Shown here one piece after another: positions 33,615-43,303 of a DNA stretch of 64,000 nt. The stretch lies in contig NZ_JAGQCY010000008.1 of the NCBI RefSeq assembly GCF_024346455.1, forward strand, positions 62,001-126,000, in the 5' to 3' direction. A program made the position numbers and the translations under genes. The notes under the pieces were generated by a model that was not told the origin of the DNA, searched no databases, and was given only the letters and a program-made list of their open reading frames with translations. Numbering within the stretch: position 1 is the first letter of the stretch; every line of letters begins with the position of its first letter. The stretch is from Cyanobium sp. Aljojuca 7A6 (GTDB lineage: Bacteria > Cyanobacteriota > Cyanobacteriia > PCC-6307 > Cyanobiaceae).

Positions 33615-34747
33615 ACGGGCTGGCGGCGGTCCTGCTGGTGCCCGCCCTCGTGGGGGGCTGCCAGCCTGCGGCCGTCTCCGCCGCGGTGCGCAGCGTGCCG
33701 GTGGTGAGCGGCCTGGAGCACCCCTGGGCCGTGGCCTGGCTGCCGGACGGCGACCTGCTGATCACGGAGCGGCCGGGCCGGCTGCGCCTGGTGCGGGGCG
33801 GTGTGCTGCAACCGGAGCCGATCCGGGGCGTACCGGAGGTGCTGGCCGCCGGCCAGGGGGGCCTGCTGGATGTGGCCGTGCATCCCGACTTCGCCACCAA
33901 CCGCTGGATCTATCTCACCTATGCGGCCGGCAGCGCCGCGGCCAACCACACCCGGCTGGCCCGGGCCCGCTTCGACGGCCACGCCCTCACCGACCTGCAG
34001 GTGCTGTTCGCCGTGCCGCAACGGAAGGCAGACAGCCAGCACTTCGGCTCCCGCCTGCTCTGGCTGCCCGATCGCACCCTGCTGCTGGCCATCGGTGATG
34101 GGGGCAATCCTCCGGTCCAGCTGGAGGGGGCCCTGATCCGCCTCCAGGCCCAGAACCCCGGCAGCGCCCTGGGCAAGGTGGTGCGCCTCAACGACGACGG
34201 CAGCCCCGCCAGGGGCACCCCCTTCGCCGGCAGGCCCAACACCCTGCCGGGACTCTGGAGCCTCGGGCACCGCAACATCCAGGGCCTGGCCATCGATCGC
34301 CGCAATGGCCGGGTCTGGGCCAGCGAACACGGCGCCAGGGGTGGCGACGAACTCAACCGGATCGAGGCCGGGGTGAACTACGGCTGGCCGACGGTGACCC
34401 ACAGCCGCGAATACTTCGGCCCCGCCATCGCGCCGGCCAGCAGTGCTCCGGGCCTGCGGGATCCGGCGCTGGTCTGGACGCCCGCCATCGCGCCCTCCGG
34501 CCTGGCGCTCTACGACGGCGATCGCTATCCGGGCTGGCACGGCGATCTCTTCGCCGGCGGACTGGTGTCGCAGCAGGTGCATCGGCTGCGCCCCAATCCG
34601 AAGGGCTCGGTGACACCACAGGAGGAGATTTCCGTCGGCGCCAGGGTGAGGGACGTGCGCCAGGGCCCGGACGGATTCCTGTATGTGCTCACGGACGGAG
34701 CCGGCGATGGCCAGCTGCTCCGGCTGGAACCCTTGGGACTGCGTTAG
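33587..34747 (+). CDS. PQQ-dependent-type soluble sugar dehydrogenase (lipoprotein)
   Basis: About 386 residues. The N-terminus is a lipoprotein signal (basic MARRR, hydrophobic stretch, LVGGC lipobox). The mature part is a six-bladed propeller of the soluble glucose dehydrogenase/aldose sugar dehydrogenase group: LEHPWAVAWLPDGDLLITERPGRL, GGLLDVAVHPDFATNRWIYL, LGHRNIQGLAIDRRNGRVW, ASEHGARGGDELN and GVNYGWP. It should oxidise a sugar outside the inner membrane if PQQ is available; no pqq genes are in the window. The start overlaps the upstream reading frame by 28 bases. Confidence 0.88.
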   Translation: MARRRSPILNGLAAVLLVPALVGGCQPAAVSAAVRSVPVVSGLEHPWAVAWLPDGDLLITERPGRLRLVRGGVLQPEPIRGVPEVLAAGQGGLLDVAVHPDFATNRWIYLTYAAGSAAANHTRLARARFDGHALTDLQVLFAVPQRKADSQHFGSRLLWLPDRTLLLAIGDGGNPPVQLEGALIRLQAQNPGSALGKVVRLNDDGSPARGTPFAGRPNTLPGLWSLGHRNIQGLAIDRRNGRVWASEHGARGGDELNRIEAGVNYGWPTVTHSREYFGPAIAPASSAPGLRDPALVWTPAIAPSGLALYDGDRYPGWHGDLFAGGLVSQQVHRLRPNPKGSVTPQEEISVGARVRDVRQGPDGFLYVLTDGAGDGQLLRLEPLGLR

Positions 34748-34789
34748 ACCCTCCGGCCATGGGGTAGTAAAGGACATCCTGCACGAACG

Positions 34790-35188
34790 ATGTCCATGGC
34801 CCGGCGCGCCGCCAGCTCCTTTCTGAGCGACTTCAAGGATTTCATCAACAAGGGCAACGTGGTCGATCTGGCGGTGGCCGTGGTGATCGGCGGTGCCTTC
34901 GGCAAGGTGGTCGATGCGATCGTCAGCCTGGTGATGACGAGCCTGCTGGAGCCGGCCCTGAAGGCGGCGCAGGTCGATTCGATCAGCGCCTGGCCCGCCG
35001 GGGCGGTGATCGTGGCCCTGATCAACTTCCTGGTGATCGCCTTCGTGGTGTTCCTGATCGTGCGGGCGATCGAAGCGATGAAACGCAAGGAGGAGATCAT
35101 GGCCGCCGATGCCGGCCCCGATCCCCAGGCCGAACTGGCCGCCGCCGCCAACCGCCTGGCCGAAGCCCTGGATCGGCGCGCCCTTTAG
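34790..35188 (+). CDS. mscL: Large-conductance mechanosensitive channel MscL
   Basis: About 132 residues with the MscL pattern: N-terminal amphipathic helix [31 protein letters not shown], then a second transmembrane helix ([21 protein letters not shown]) and a charged C-terminal helix. It opens under membrane tension to release solutes after hypo-osmotic shock. A second in-frame ATG at 34796 is equally plausible. The intergenic GGGTAGTAAAGG stretch may include a -10 element. Its stop overlaps the convergent uvrB stop by 4 bases. Confidence 0.93.
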   Translation: MSMARRAASSFLSDFKDFINKGNVVDLAVAVVIGGAFGKVVDAIVSLVMTSLLEPALKAAQVDSISAWPAGAVIVALINFLVIAFVVFLIVRAIEAMKRKEEIMAADAGPDPQAELAAAANRLAEALDRRAL

Positions 35189-37194
35189 GCCGCCGGCCGG
35201 CCCACCAGCTTCTGGCGCAGGTTCTTGATGCGATCGCGCAGGTTGGCGGCCTCCTCGAATTCCAGGCTCTTCGCCGCCACCTTCATCTTGTCCTCCAGCT
35301 GCCTGATCAGCTCGGGCAACGCATCGAGGGACACCGCGTTGTGCTCGGCCTGGTCGGCCGCCTCCTCCAGCTGGTCGTCACTGAGACGGCGTGAGAGCTC
35401 GAGGAAGGTGAGGATGGAGTTGCCCGCCCGCTTTCCGGCGGGGGTGGGCGTGATGCCGTGGCGCTCGTTGTAGGCGTGCTGAATCACCCGGCGCCGCTCC
35501 GTCTCGGAGATCGCCTTGGCCATCGAGTCGGTGAGGTTGTCGGCATAGAGCAGGGCCACCCCGTCGATGTGGCGCGCCGCCCGGCCGATCGTCTGAATGA
35601 GGGAGCGTTCCGCCCGCAGGAAGCCCTCCTTGTCGGCGTCGAGGATGGCCACCAGGGACACCTCGGGCAGATCGAGGCCCTCCCGCAGCAGGTTGACCCC
35701 CACAAGCACGTCGTAGGCGCCGTTGCGCAGATCCTGGATGATCTCGATCCGTTCGATCGAATGGATCTCCGAGTGCAGGTAGCGCACCCGCACCCCGTTC
35801 TCGGCCAGGTAATCGGTGAGGTCCTCCGCCATCCGCTTGGTGAGGGTGGTGACCAGCACCCGCTCCTGGCGATCGGCCCGCACCCGGATCTCACCGAGCA
35901 GATCATCGATCTGGCCCTCGGAGGGGCGCACCTCCACGATCGGGTCGAGAACGCCGGTGGGGCGGATCACCTGCTCCACCACCTGCCCCTGGCTCTGGGC
36001 CAGCTCCCAGGCGCCCGGGGTGGCCGAAACGAAGATGGTCTGCCGAGCCTTTTCCCAGAACTCCTCCCCCTTGAGGGGCCGGTTGTCGGCGGCGCTGGGC
36101 AGGCGGAAGCCGTGCTCGATCAGCACCTGCTTGCGGCTCTGGTCGCCGTTGTACATGGCCTGCAGCTGGGAGCAGGTGACATGGCTCTCATCCACCACCA
36201 GCAGCCAGTCGTCGGGGAAGTAATCGATCAGACACTCGGGCGGCGTGCCGGCCTCCCGGCCCGCCAGGTGCCGGGCGTAGTTCTCCACCCCGTTGCAGTA
36301 GCCCACCTGCTCCAGCATCTCCAGGTCGTAGGTGGTGCGCTGCTCCAGGCGCTGGGCCTCCAGCAGCCGACCCTGGCCGTTGAGCACCTCCAGGCGTTCG
36401 CGCAGCTCGGCCCGGATCGCCTGGATCGCCCCCTGCAGCCGCTCCTTGGGCGTCACGAAGTGCTTGGCCGGGTAGATGTTGATGGTCTCCAGGCTCTGGA
36501 GGATTTCACCGGTGGTGGGATCCACGTAGCGGATCGCCTCCACCTCATCGCCGAACAGCTCGATCCGCACCAGCCGGTCTTCGTAAGCGGGTCCGATCTC
36601 CAGCACATCGCCCCGCACCCGGAAGCGACCGCGGCTGATCTCGATGTCGTTGCGGGAGTACTGGTTGTTGACCAGATCCCGGAGCGAGCCGCGCAGATCG
36701 AGCTTGTCGCCCACCTGAAACTTCACGGCGGCCTTGAGGTATTCCGAAGGGATGCCTAGGCCGTAGATGCAGCTGATCGAGGCCACCACGATCACATCGC
36801 GCCGCTCGAACAGGGAGCGGGTGGCCGAGTGCCGCAGCATGTCGATCTCCTCGTTGATCGAGGCGGTCTTGGCGATGTAGGTGTCCGAGACGGGAACGTA
36901 AGCCTCGGGCTGGTAGTAGTCGTAATAGGAGATGAAGTATTCGACGGCATTGTTGGGGAAGAATTCCCGCAGCTCGTTGCAGAGCTGGGCCGCCAGCGTC
37001 TTGTTGTGGGCCAGCACCAGGGTGGGACGCCCCGTGCGGGCGATCACGTTGGCGATCGAAAAGGTCTTGCCGGTGCCGGTGGCCCCCAGCAGGGTCTGGA
37101 AGCGTTCGCCTCCATCCACGCCCTTCACCATCGCTTCGATGGCGGTGGGCTGGTCACCCTTGGGGACGTAGGGGGCGTGAAGCTGGAATGGCAT
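35185..37194 (-). CDS. uvrB: Excinuclease ABC subunit UvrB
   Basis: About 669 residues. Motifs in order: [13 protein letters not shown] (Walker A), [12 protein letters not shown] (beta-hairpin), [10 protein letters not shown] (DEAD-like), [29 protein letters not shown] and [12 protein letters not shown], with the UvrC-binding UVR domain at the end ([20 protein letters not shown]). It is the damage-verifying helicase of nucleotide excision repair. ATG at 37194 gives the standard [20 protein letters not shown] start. Confidence 0.96.
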   Translation of the reverse strand: MPFQLHAPYVPKGDQPTAIEAMVKGVDGGERFQTLLGATGTGKTFSIANVIARTGRPTLVLAHNKTLAAQLCNELREFFPNNAVEYFISYYDYYQPEAYVPVSDTYIAKTASINEEIDMLRHSATRSLFERRDVIVVASISCIYGLGIPSEYLKAAVKFQVGDKLDLRGSLRDLVNNQYSRNDIEISRGRFRVRGDVLEIGPAYEDRLVRIELFGDEVEAIRYVDPTTGEILQSLETINIYPAKHFVTPKERLQGAIQAIRAELRERLEVLNGQGRLLEAQRLEQRTTYDLEMLEQVGYCNGVENYARHLAGREAGTPPECLIDYFPDDWLLVVDESHVTCSQLQAMYNGDQSRKQVLIEHGFRLPSAADNRPLKGEEFWEKARQTIFVSATPGAWELAQSQGQVVEQVIRPTGVLDPIVEVRPSEGQIDDLLGEIRVRADRQERVLVTTLTKRMAEDLTDYLAENGVRVRYLHSEIHSIERIEIIQDLRNGAYDVLVGVNLLREGLDLPEVSLVAILDADKEGFLRAERSLIQTIGRAARHIDGVALLYADNLTDSMAKAISETERRRVIQHAYNERHGITPTPAGKRAGNSILTFLELSRRLSDDQLEEAADQAEHNAVSLDALPELIRQLEDKMKVAAKSLEFEEAANLRDRIKNLRQKLVGRPAA

Positions 37195-37245
37195 CGGGCC
37201 ATTCTGGCGTTCACCCCCGGGGAACGGCTCGGCGGGGAAAACCGA

Positions 37246-37668
37246 TCAACCCAGGCCGGTGGTGGCCGCCATCGCGCGGGTGAGCGGCACATCCAGCCCC
37301 AGCCAACCCAGCACCAGGCTGCTCAGCACGCTGTAGGCCAGCGCGCCGAGGATGGCGCTGACCAGACCGTTCTTGAGCTGGAAGCCCTTGATCAACCAGG
37401 CGGCCAGGCCGAACAGGATGACCGTGATCAGCCAGTTGAACAGGAACGACACCGGGCTGATGATGCCCCCCAGGGAGGTGACAGCCCAGATCGGCCCGAG
37501 AATCAGCTTCAGCGGCCAGATCAGCAGCGTGCCCAGCAGACCGATGACGACGGCCGACAGGAGGGCGACCGGGAAGCTCGCCATCTCCACCCCGAGGGGC
37601 AACCGCGCCACCAGGAGCAGGATGAGGGCCCGGATCGGCCATTGCAGGAGCCAGGCAAGCGAGCCCAT
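37246..37668 (-). CDS. Holin-like small membrane protein (PF04020-type)
   Basis: About 140 residues with four hydrophobic segments, among them ALILLLVARLPLGVEM, ALLSAVVIGLLGTLLIWPL and LFNWLITVILFGLAAWLI. The arrangement matches the phage_holin_4_2 family of four-helix membrane proteins that are widespread in cyanobacteria and not necessarily phage-derived. It lies 28 bases downstream of the DUF561 gene, same strand. Function unknown. Confidence 0.8.
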   Translation of the reverse strand: MGSLAWLLQWPIRALILLLVARLPLGVEMASFPVALLSAVVIGLLGTLLIWPLKLILGPIWAVTSLGGIISPVSFLFNWLITVILFGLAAWLIKGFQLKNGLVSAILGALAYSVLSSLVLGWLGLDVPLTRAMAATTGLG

Positions 37669-37695
37669 GGGAGGAAATACAGCAGCCCGATCAGT

Positions 37696-38466
37696 TTACT
37701 GAGCCCGTTCACCGTGAACCACAGCCGCCGCTTGCATCGCTTCCCGCAGGGCACGCACCACCGCCACCATGGCGAGTTCATCGTCGAGGCGGTTGACGGC
37801 GGAGCCCACGCCGACACCGGCGGCACCGGCGGCCAGGGCCATCGGCACCGTGACGGCCGAAAGTCCGGAGGCGCACAGCACCGGCACCGGCACCGCCCGG
37901 CTGATGGCATGGGCGGCCGCCAGGGTCGGGGCGGCCTTTTCGATCAGTCCCAGGGCGCCGGCACTGAGGGGACGGGAGCTGGTTCCGCCCTCGGTCTGAA
38001 TCAGATCGGCGCCCGCGGCCACCAGCTCCACCGCCAGCCGTTCCTGGGCAGCGAGGGGCAGGGTGTGCGGCACGGTGACCGACAGCACCGTCTCCGGCAG
38101 GAGCTCACGGGTGCGGTGGGTGAGCGCCAGCACCTCGTCGGCACCGAAGACGCGCCCCTGGGGATAGAAGCTGTCGTAGTTACCGATCTCCACCATGGCC
38201 GCGCCCGCCTCCACGGCTGGAGGGAACAGGGCCGGATCCACCGCCGAGACGCAGATCGGCAGCTGCGGTGCCAGCCCATGGGCCAGACGCACCAGGGCGG
38301 GCTCACAGGCCAGATCCACCAGGTCGGCGCCACCGGCGGCCGCGGCCCTGACCACCTGCCGCACCCGGGCCGCGTCGAAGTTATCCAGTCCGGCGATGAC
38401 CTTCAGCGTGCGCCCCTGGCGGATCGCCTGCTGCAGGGCGGTGGGCAGGCTGGAGAGGCGGGTCAT
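37696..38466 (-). CDS. ycf23: DUF561 (Ycf23-like) TIM-barrel protein
   Basis: About 256 residues: LKVIAGLDNFDAARVRQV, GGADLVDLACEPALVRLA, PICVSAVDPALFPPAVEAGA, MVEIGNYDSFYPQGRVF, ADLIQTEGGTSSRPLS and PVLCASGLSAVTVPMALAAGA. These repeats match the DUF561/Ycf23 family, a TIM-barrel fold with a phosphate-type binding end. The gene is kept in cyanobacteria and some plastids; the function is not established. The ATG at 38466 is preferred over an upstream start with no conserved residues. Divergent from tilS, 23 bases apart. Confidence 0.88.
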   Translation of the reverse strand: MTRLSSLPTALQQAIRQGRTLKVIAGLDNFDAARVRQVVRAAAAGGADLVDLACEPALVRLAHGLAPQLPICVSAVDPALFPPAVEAGAAMVEIGNYDSFYPQGRVFGADEVLALTHRTRELLPETVLSVTVPHTLPLAAQERLAVELVAAGADLIQTEGGTSSRPLSAGALGLIEKAAPTLAAAHAISRAVPVPVLCASGLSAVTVPMALAAGAAGVGVGSAVNRLDDELAMVAVVRALREAMQAAAVVHGERAQ

Positions 38467-38489
38467 CGGCGGGCGGACGGAAGCGTGAC

Positions 38490-39521
38490 GTGATTCTCCC
38501 ACCCGACCCAAGTCAGCCGCGGCGGCCCTGGGGCAGCGACCAGACGCGCCTGCACCGCCACCTGCTGCGGCACCCCGACCTGCTGCCGGCGGGGGGGTCC
38601 CTGCTGCTGGCTGTGTCCGGTGGGCAGGATTCGATGGCCCTCGTCACCCTGCTGCTCGACCTCCAGCCTCTACATGGCTGGCGGCTGCAGCTGTGGCATG
38701 GCGATCACGGCTGGCGCCCCGACGCCGCCGGCCAGGCCGAGGAACTGCTCGCCTGGGCCCGGAGTGAGGGACTGGCCCTGCAGCTTGATCGGGCCGAGCC
38801 TGTCCCGCTCAGCGAAGCCGAGGCCCGGGACTGGCGCTACGGCCGCCTGGCCGAGGCGGCGCTCCGCTGGCAATGCACCCACGTGGTCACGGGCCACACC
38901 GCCAGCGACCGGGCCGAAACGGTGCTGCTCAACCTGGCCCGGGGCAGCCACCTGCAGGGCCTCTCCAGCCTGCGGGCCAGCCGCCCCCTGGGCCCGGAAG
39001 CCGGCGCCCTGCGGCTGGCCCGCCCCCTGCTGGTGTTTGATCGCGCCGACACCGGCCGCCTCTGCCGGGAACGAAACCTGCCGGTCTGGGAGGACAGCAG
39101 CAACGCCGACCTGCGCATCGCCCGCAACCGACTGCGCGCCGAGGTGATGCCGGTGCTGGAGGCGCTCCACCCGGGAGCCAGCCGGCGGATCAGTGCCCAG
39201 GCGGAGCGGCTGGAGCAGCAGTTTGAAGCGGAAACGGAGCTGCTGGAGCTGGCCCTGGGGGCCCTGGAGGCCGAGGGGACTCCCGGTCGGCTGCAGCGCG
39301 GTCGGCTGCTCAACCTGGCCCCGGCCAGCCAGCGGCGTTTGCTGCAGCACTGGCTGCAGCGCCACCTGGGCAGCCCCCCGGGTGCGAAGAACCTCGAAAC
39401 CCTGGTGAGCCGGTTGGGCCGCGGGGGGGATCCTGGCCGCCTGGATCTGGCCGGAGGATGGCAACTGCACTGGGATCGCAGCACACTGTGGGTCCGAACT
39501 CCTGACGTGCTCCATGGCTGA
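38490..39521 (+). CDS. tilS: tRNA(Ile)-lysidine synthase
   Basis: About 343 residues. The PP-loop SGGQDS is at residues 43-48, followed by LWHGDHGWRPDAAGQA, VTGHTASDRAETVLLNLARGS and WEDSSNADLRIARNRLR. It adds lysine to cytidine 34 of the CAU tRNA-Ile so that AUA is read as isoleucine. The C-terminal substrate domain is short, as in cyanobacteria. It overlaps the downstream gene by 8 bases. Confidence 0.94.
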   Translation: MILPPDPSQPRRPWGSDQTRLHRHLLRHPDLLPAGGSLLLAVSGGQDSMALVTLLLDLQPLHGWRLQLWHGDHGWRPDAAGQAEELLAWARSEGLALQLDRAEPVPLSEAEARDWRYGRLAEAALRWQCTHVVTGHTASDRAETVLLNLARGSHLQGLSSLRASRPLGPEAGALRLARPLLVFDRADTGRLCRERNLPVWEDSSNADLRIARNRLRAEVMPVLEALHPGASRRISAQAERLEQQFEAETELLELALGALEAEGTPGRLQRGRLLNLAPASQRRLLQHWLQRHLGSPPGAKNLETLVSRLGRGGDPGRLDLAGGWQLHWDRSTLWVRTPDVLHG

Positions 39522-40224
39522 GACCACCGCCAACGAAGCCGCCCAGCGCTACGCGGTGATCGAGCAGGCCTACTCCAAGGAGCAATGGGCCTCCGTGTTG
39601 CAGGACGGGGAGGAGCTGCTGCAGCAGCTGCAGTCATCGGACAACACCCAGGTCGTCGGGCTGCAGATGCGGCTGCAGCTGCTGCTGGGTCATACCCACC
39701 TCTACGGCTACACCGACAAGACCGCCGCCTCCGTGTACTACGGGGCCGTGGCGGAGCAGAGCACTGAAGCCGCCCTCACCAAGATCGCTGCCCAGGGGCT
39801 GAAGCAGTGCGCGATCGAAGAAGCGCCCGCCGCGTCGGCCGCGGCGGTCAGCCTCAGCGAGGCCGTCACGCCCGCCTCCGGGGCCCCCGCCCCGGCAAGC
39901 AGCGGCCCTGCGGCCCCCTGGCTGACCCAGCCAGGGGGCCCGACGACGGCGGCGGCTTCCGCCACCGCAGGGCTTCTGGAGGTGTTGCCCACGGAGCAGA
40001 CCCCGGCGGCCACGCCTGCCGTCACACCAGCCGCCCCCTGGAGTGAACCGTCGTTGATTCCAGACGTGGTGGAGGAGCCCGAACTGATCGAACTGCACCA
40101 GGCCGACCCGTCCCTGGCCGAGGAGGTGGAACTCTCCTGGAAGGAACCGGCCCCCGCCAGGGAGTCGGAGGACACCGCGGACGCGGACCTGCTCAGCGGC
40201 CTGATGCTGGTCAGAATCAGCTGA
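39514..40224 (+). CDS. Conserved hypothetical protein with TPR-like N-terminus
   Basis: About 236 residues. The first 110 residues are helical (AAQRYAVIEQAYSKEQWASVLQDGEELLQQL, MRLQLLLGHTHLYGYTDKTAASVYY) and look like one or two TPR-like repeats. The rest is a long Ala/Pro/Ser-rich disordered region ending in an acidic tail (ELIELHQADPSLAEEVELSW). No catalytic motif. Starts inside the tilS end (8-base overlap), so it is co-transcribed with it. A strong hairpin follows its stop. Function unknown. Confidence 0.75.
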   Translation: MAETTANEAAQRYAVIEQAYSKEQWASVLQDGEELLQQLQSSDNTQVVGLQMRLQLLLGHTHLYGYTDKTAASVYYGAVAEQSTEAALTKIAAQGLKQCAIEEAPAASAAAVSLSEAVTPASGAPAPASSGPAAPWLTQPGGPTTAAASATAGLLEVLPTEQTPAATPAVTPAAPWSEPSLIPDVVEEPELIELHQADPSLAEEVELSWKEPAPARESEDTADADLLSGLMLVRIS

Positions 40225-40236
40225 GGTCCTGGAAGA

Positions 40237-40273
40237 CCTTCCGCCGGGGCTCTGGAAGGGCCCCGGCGGAAGG
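40237..40273. terminator. Strong hairpin terminator between convergent genes
   Basis: Arms CCTTCCGCCGGGGC (40237-40250) and GCCCCGGCGGAAGG (40260-40273) pair perfectly over 14 bases with a 9-base loop. It lies between the convergent TPR-like hypothetical gene and rnj, and has no clear U tract, so it could stop transcription from both sides or act as an mRNA 3' end stem. Confidence 0.75.
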
Positions 40274-40284
40274 CATCGGGGCGA

Positions 40285-42297
40285 TCAGCCCGCGGAGGCG
40301 GCGGAGCGACGGCGGCGGATGCGGCCGGTGGGTTCCGGCTCCTCCGCGGGGGCCTTGGTGACGGCCGCAGCGGCCGGGGCCGGAGCGGCCATGGTGGTCG
40401 CCGGCGCCGCGGAGGCGGCCGTCACCAGCTGGCGCTGGGGCACGGCCGGCGCCGCCTGGCGACCACCGCCGCCGCCATCCCGGCGGCCGCCGCGGGGCGC
40501 CGGCCGGGTGTCGGGTTCGGCATCGGCCCGGCCCTTGTAGGCCGGAGTGCCGGCCGGGGCCGGCTGGACCAGGCAGATGATCAGGGGATCCACCTGCAGC
40601 TCGCGGCGCAGCCGGCGCTGCAGGCCCACCTCCACCTCCCGCTGCACACCCACCCAATCCACATCCGGAGCCTTGCCACCGGTGTTGCGGGCCAGCTGGT
40701 TCCAGCGGTTCTCCAGCACCCAGGTGATCTCGCGCTCCGCCCAGACCGACAGCTTGCGGGCATCGGCGGCGGTGACCACACCGCGCAGGTTCACCCGCGG
40801 CGGTGCCGCCATCACGCCGTCGGTGGTGATCACCGCCAGCAGGGTGATGACGCCATCCTCGGCGAGCTGCTGGCGCTCCTTGAGCACCCGGGCATCGACG
40901 ATGCCGTTGCGGGAAGCATCCAGCAGCTCGATGCCGGCCTTCACCGGCTCACCCTTGTTGATGGTGTCGGGGGTGAGTTCGACCACGTCGCCGTTGTCGA
41001 TGATCAGAATGTGATCGGCCGGAACCCCCATCGACTGGGCCGTCTTGGAGTGGCAGACGAGCATGCGGTGCTCGCCGTGCACGGGCACGAAGAACTTCGG
41101 CTTGGCCAGCGCCAGCATGAGCTTGTGATCCTCCTGGCAGCCGTGGCCGGAGACGTGGATGCCCTCGCCCTTGCCGTAGACGACCTTGGCGCCCATCATC
41201 ATCAGCCGGTCGATGGTGTTCACCACCGAGATGGTGTTGCCGGGGATCGGGCTGGCCGAGAAGATGATCGTGTCAGTGGATTTCACCTGCACCTGGGGAT
41301 GTTCGCCGCGCGAGATGCGGCTGAGGGCCGCCAGCGGTTCGCCCTGGCTGCCAGTCATGAGCAGCAGGGTTTCGCGGTCGGGCAGGTCGCGGATCTGCTT
41401 GATGGGAACGAACAGATCATCGGGGGCGCGCATGTAGCCGAGCTCCCGGGCCTTGGCGATCACGTTGAGCATGGAGCGGCCCAGCAGACCCACCTTGCGC
41501 CCGTTCTTCATCGCCAGTTCGAGAATCATCGACACCCGATGAATCGAGCTGGCGAAGGTGGTGATGATCACCCGGCCGTCCGCCTGGCTGATGTGGCGAT
41601 CCAGATTCGGGAACACGGACCGCTCCGGCGGAGTGAACCCGGGGATCTCGGCGTTGGTGGAATCGCTGAACAGGCACAGCACCCCCTGCTCGCCGTAGTG
41701 GGCGAGGCGCTGGATGTCGAACGCCTCCCCGTCCACGGGGGTGTGGTCGAACTTGAAATCGCCGGTGAAGATGATCACGCCGACGGGCGTGGTGATGGCC
41801 AGCGTGAAGCTGTCGGCCATCGAGTGGGTGTTACGGATGAACTCCACCTTGAAGTGCTGGCCGACATGCACCACATCCCGGGGACCGACCGTCTGGATCG
41901 TGGTGCGGTCGGTGACACCAGCCTCCTCCATCTTCCCCTGCAGCATCGACATGGCCAGACGGGGGCCATAGATGATCGGGATGTTGAAGTTCTTGAGGTG
42001 GTGGGGAATGCCGCCAATGTGATCTTCGTGGCCATGGGTGACCACCATGCCGCGGATGCGCTTCTGGTTCTCGCGCAGGTAGCTGGTGTCCGGCATCACC
42101 ACGTTGACGCCGTGCATGCCATCGCTGGGAAACGCGAGGCCGGCATCGACGAGCATCAGCTCATCGCCGTATTCAAAGACGCAGGTGTTCTTGCCGATTT
42201 CGTGCAGGCCGCCCAGGGGAATGACGCGCAGGCCCTGGTGCTTGGCTTTGGCGCCGTTGCCGGAGCGGACGATGGGATTGACGTTCTGACTGGACAT
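40285..42297 (-). CDS. rnj: Ribonuclease J
   Basis: About 670 residues. Metallo-beta-lactamase core THGHEDHIGGIPHHL (His88, His90, Asp92, His93), GDFKFDHTPVDG, SDSTNAEIPGFT, then the beta-CASP part LLMTGSQGEPLAALSR and VSGHGCQEDHKLML. After about residue 560 comes a tail rich in Arg, Gly, Ala and Pro, longer than in most RNase J. The enzyme is a 5' exo- and endoribonuclease in mRNA decay and rRNA processing. The ATG at 42297 is chosen because translation upstream is not conserved in type. Confidence 0.94.
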   Translation of the reverse strand: MSSQNVNPIVRSGNGAKAKHQGLRVIPLGGLHEIGKNTCVFEYGDELMLVDAGLAFPSDGMHGVNVVMPDTSYLRENQKRIRGMVVTHGHEDHIGGIPHHLKNFNIPIIYGPRLAMSMLQGKMEEAGVTDRTTIQTVGPRDVVHVGQHFKVEFIRNTHSMADSFTLAITTPVGVIIFTGDFKFDHTPVDGEAFDIQRLAHYGEQGVLCLFSDSTNAEIPGFTPPERSVFPNLDRHISQADGRVIITTFASSIHRVSMILELAMKNGRKVGLLGRSMLNVIAKARELGYMRAPDDLFVPIKQIRDLPDRETLLLMTGSQGEPLAALSRISRGEHPQVQVKSTDTIIFSASPIPGNTISVVNTIDRLMMMGAKVVYGKGEGIHVSGHGCQEDHKLMLALAKPKFFVPVHGEHRMLVCHSKTAQSMGVPADHILIIDNGDVVELTPDTINKGEPVKAGIELLDASRNGIVDARVLKERQQLAEDGVITLLAVITTDGVMAAPPRVNLRGVVTAADARKLSVWAEREITWVLENRWNQLARNTGGKAPDVDWVGVQREVEVGLQRRLRRELQVDPLIICLVQPAPAGTPAYKGRADAEPDTRPAPRGGRRDGGGGGRQAAPAVPQRQLVTAASAAPATTMAAPAPAAAAVTKAPAEEPEPTGRIRRRRSAASAG

Positions 42298-42373
42298 GTA
42301 GGAAACGGAAGGGTTGACGGTGGGAAGGAAAGGGAGACGGAAGCGGATGTGACTCTGGAAATCAGCCTTGGCG

Positions 42374-43303
42374 TCAGGTGGGACGCAGGGCGGCCAGGAT
42401 CGAGGAAAGGCGTTGGCGCACGTCGGTATCGGCGGAAAGGAGGGGAAGTCGGGGGGCACCCACCGGCCAGCCGCTGATCTCCAGGGCGGCTTTGACGGGG
42501 ATGGGATTGGTGGTGCAGAACAGGGCCCGGCACAGGGGCAGCAGCTGCTGGTGCGCGTCGAGGGCGGCAGTGACGTCGCCGCTCAGGTGGGCCAGGAGCA
42601 TGGCCCGGATCCTGGGGCCCACCAGATGGCTGGCCACGCTCACCACACCCACCGCGCCCACCGCCAGCATCGGCAGGGTGAGGGCGTCATCGCCGCTGTA
42701 GATCGCCAGGCGGTCACCGCAGAGCTCCCGCAGCCGGCTGACCTCTTCGGTGGTGCCGCTGGCGGCCTTGAAACCCACCACGTTGGCCTGATCCAGCAGG
42801 CGGGCGGTGGTGTCCGGCGCCAGGCTGCAGCCCGTGCGGCCCGGGATGTTGTAGAGCATCAGCGGCAGATCCGGCGCGGCCTGGGCCACGGCCCGGAAAT
42901 GGGCTTCCAGCCCCTCCTGGGGTGGTTTGTTGTAGTAGGGCACCACCACCAGGGCGCCATCGGCCCCGAGGGCGGCCGCCTCGCCGGTGGCTTCCACCGC
43001 TTCGGCGGTGCAGTTGCTGCCGCTGCCCGCCAGCAGGGTGGCACGCGTGCCCACCGTCCCCTTCACGGCGGCGAAGAGCTCGTGCTGCTCCTGCCAGGTG
43101 AGGGTGGGGGACTCGCCGGTGGTGCCACACAGCACCAGCCCATCGGATCCCTGGCTGACCAGATGGTCCGCCAGCCGTGCCGCCAGCTCCAGATCGACGG
43201 CACCGTCGGGCTGGAAGGGGGTCACCATGGCGGTCAGCAGCCGACCGAAGGGGGCCTCGGGGGAAGGGGCCGTGCTCGGCGCCCGCAGGGTGGCCGTGCT
43301 CAA
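42374..43303 (-). CDS. dapA: 4-hydroxy-tetrahydrodipicolinate synthase
   Basis: About 309 residues: [65 protein letters not shown] with the catalytic tyrosine, and the Schiff-base lysine in [17 protein letters not shown]. It condenses pyruvate with aspartate semialdehyde, the first committed step to lysine and diaminopimelate. It starts with TTG, overlapping the asd stop (TTGA), so translation is coupled to the enzyme that makes its substrate. Confidence 0.94.
   Translation of the reverse strand: MSTATLRAPSTAPSPEAPFGRLLTAMVTPFQPDGAVDLELAARLADHLVSQGSDGLVLCGTTGESPTLTWQEQHELFAAVKGTVGTRATLLAGSGSNCTAEAVEATGEAAALGADGALVVVPYYNKPPQEGLEAHFRAVAQAAPDLPLMLYNIPGRTGCSLAPDTTARLLDQANVVGFKAASGTTEEVSRLRELCGDRLAIYSGDDALTLPMLAVGAVGVVSVASHLVGPRIRAMLLAHLSGDVTAALDAHQQLLPLCRALFCTTNPIPVKAALEISGWPVGAPRLPLLSADTDVRQRLSSILAALRPT

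Noticed and set aside
37246-37668. Holin-like gene as sign of a prophage
   Set aside because: PF04020-type proteins are ordinary in cyanobacteria and no other phage gene is nearby.
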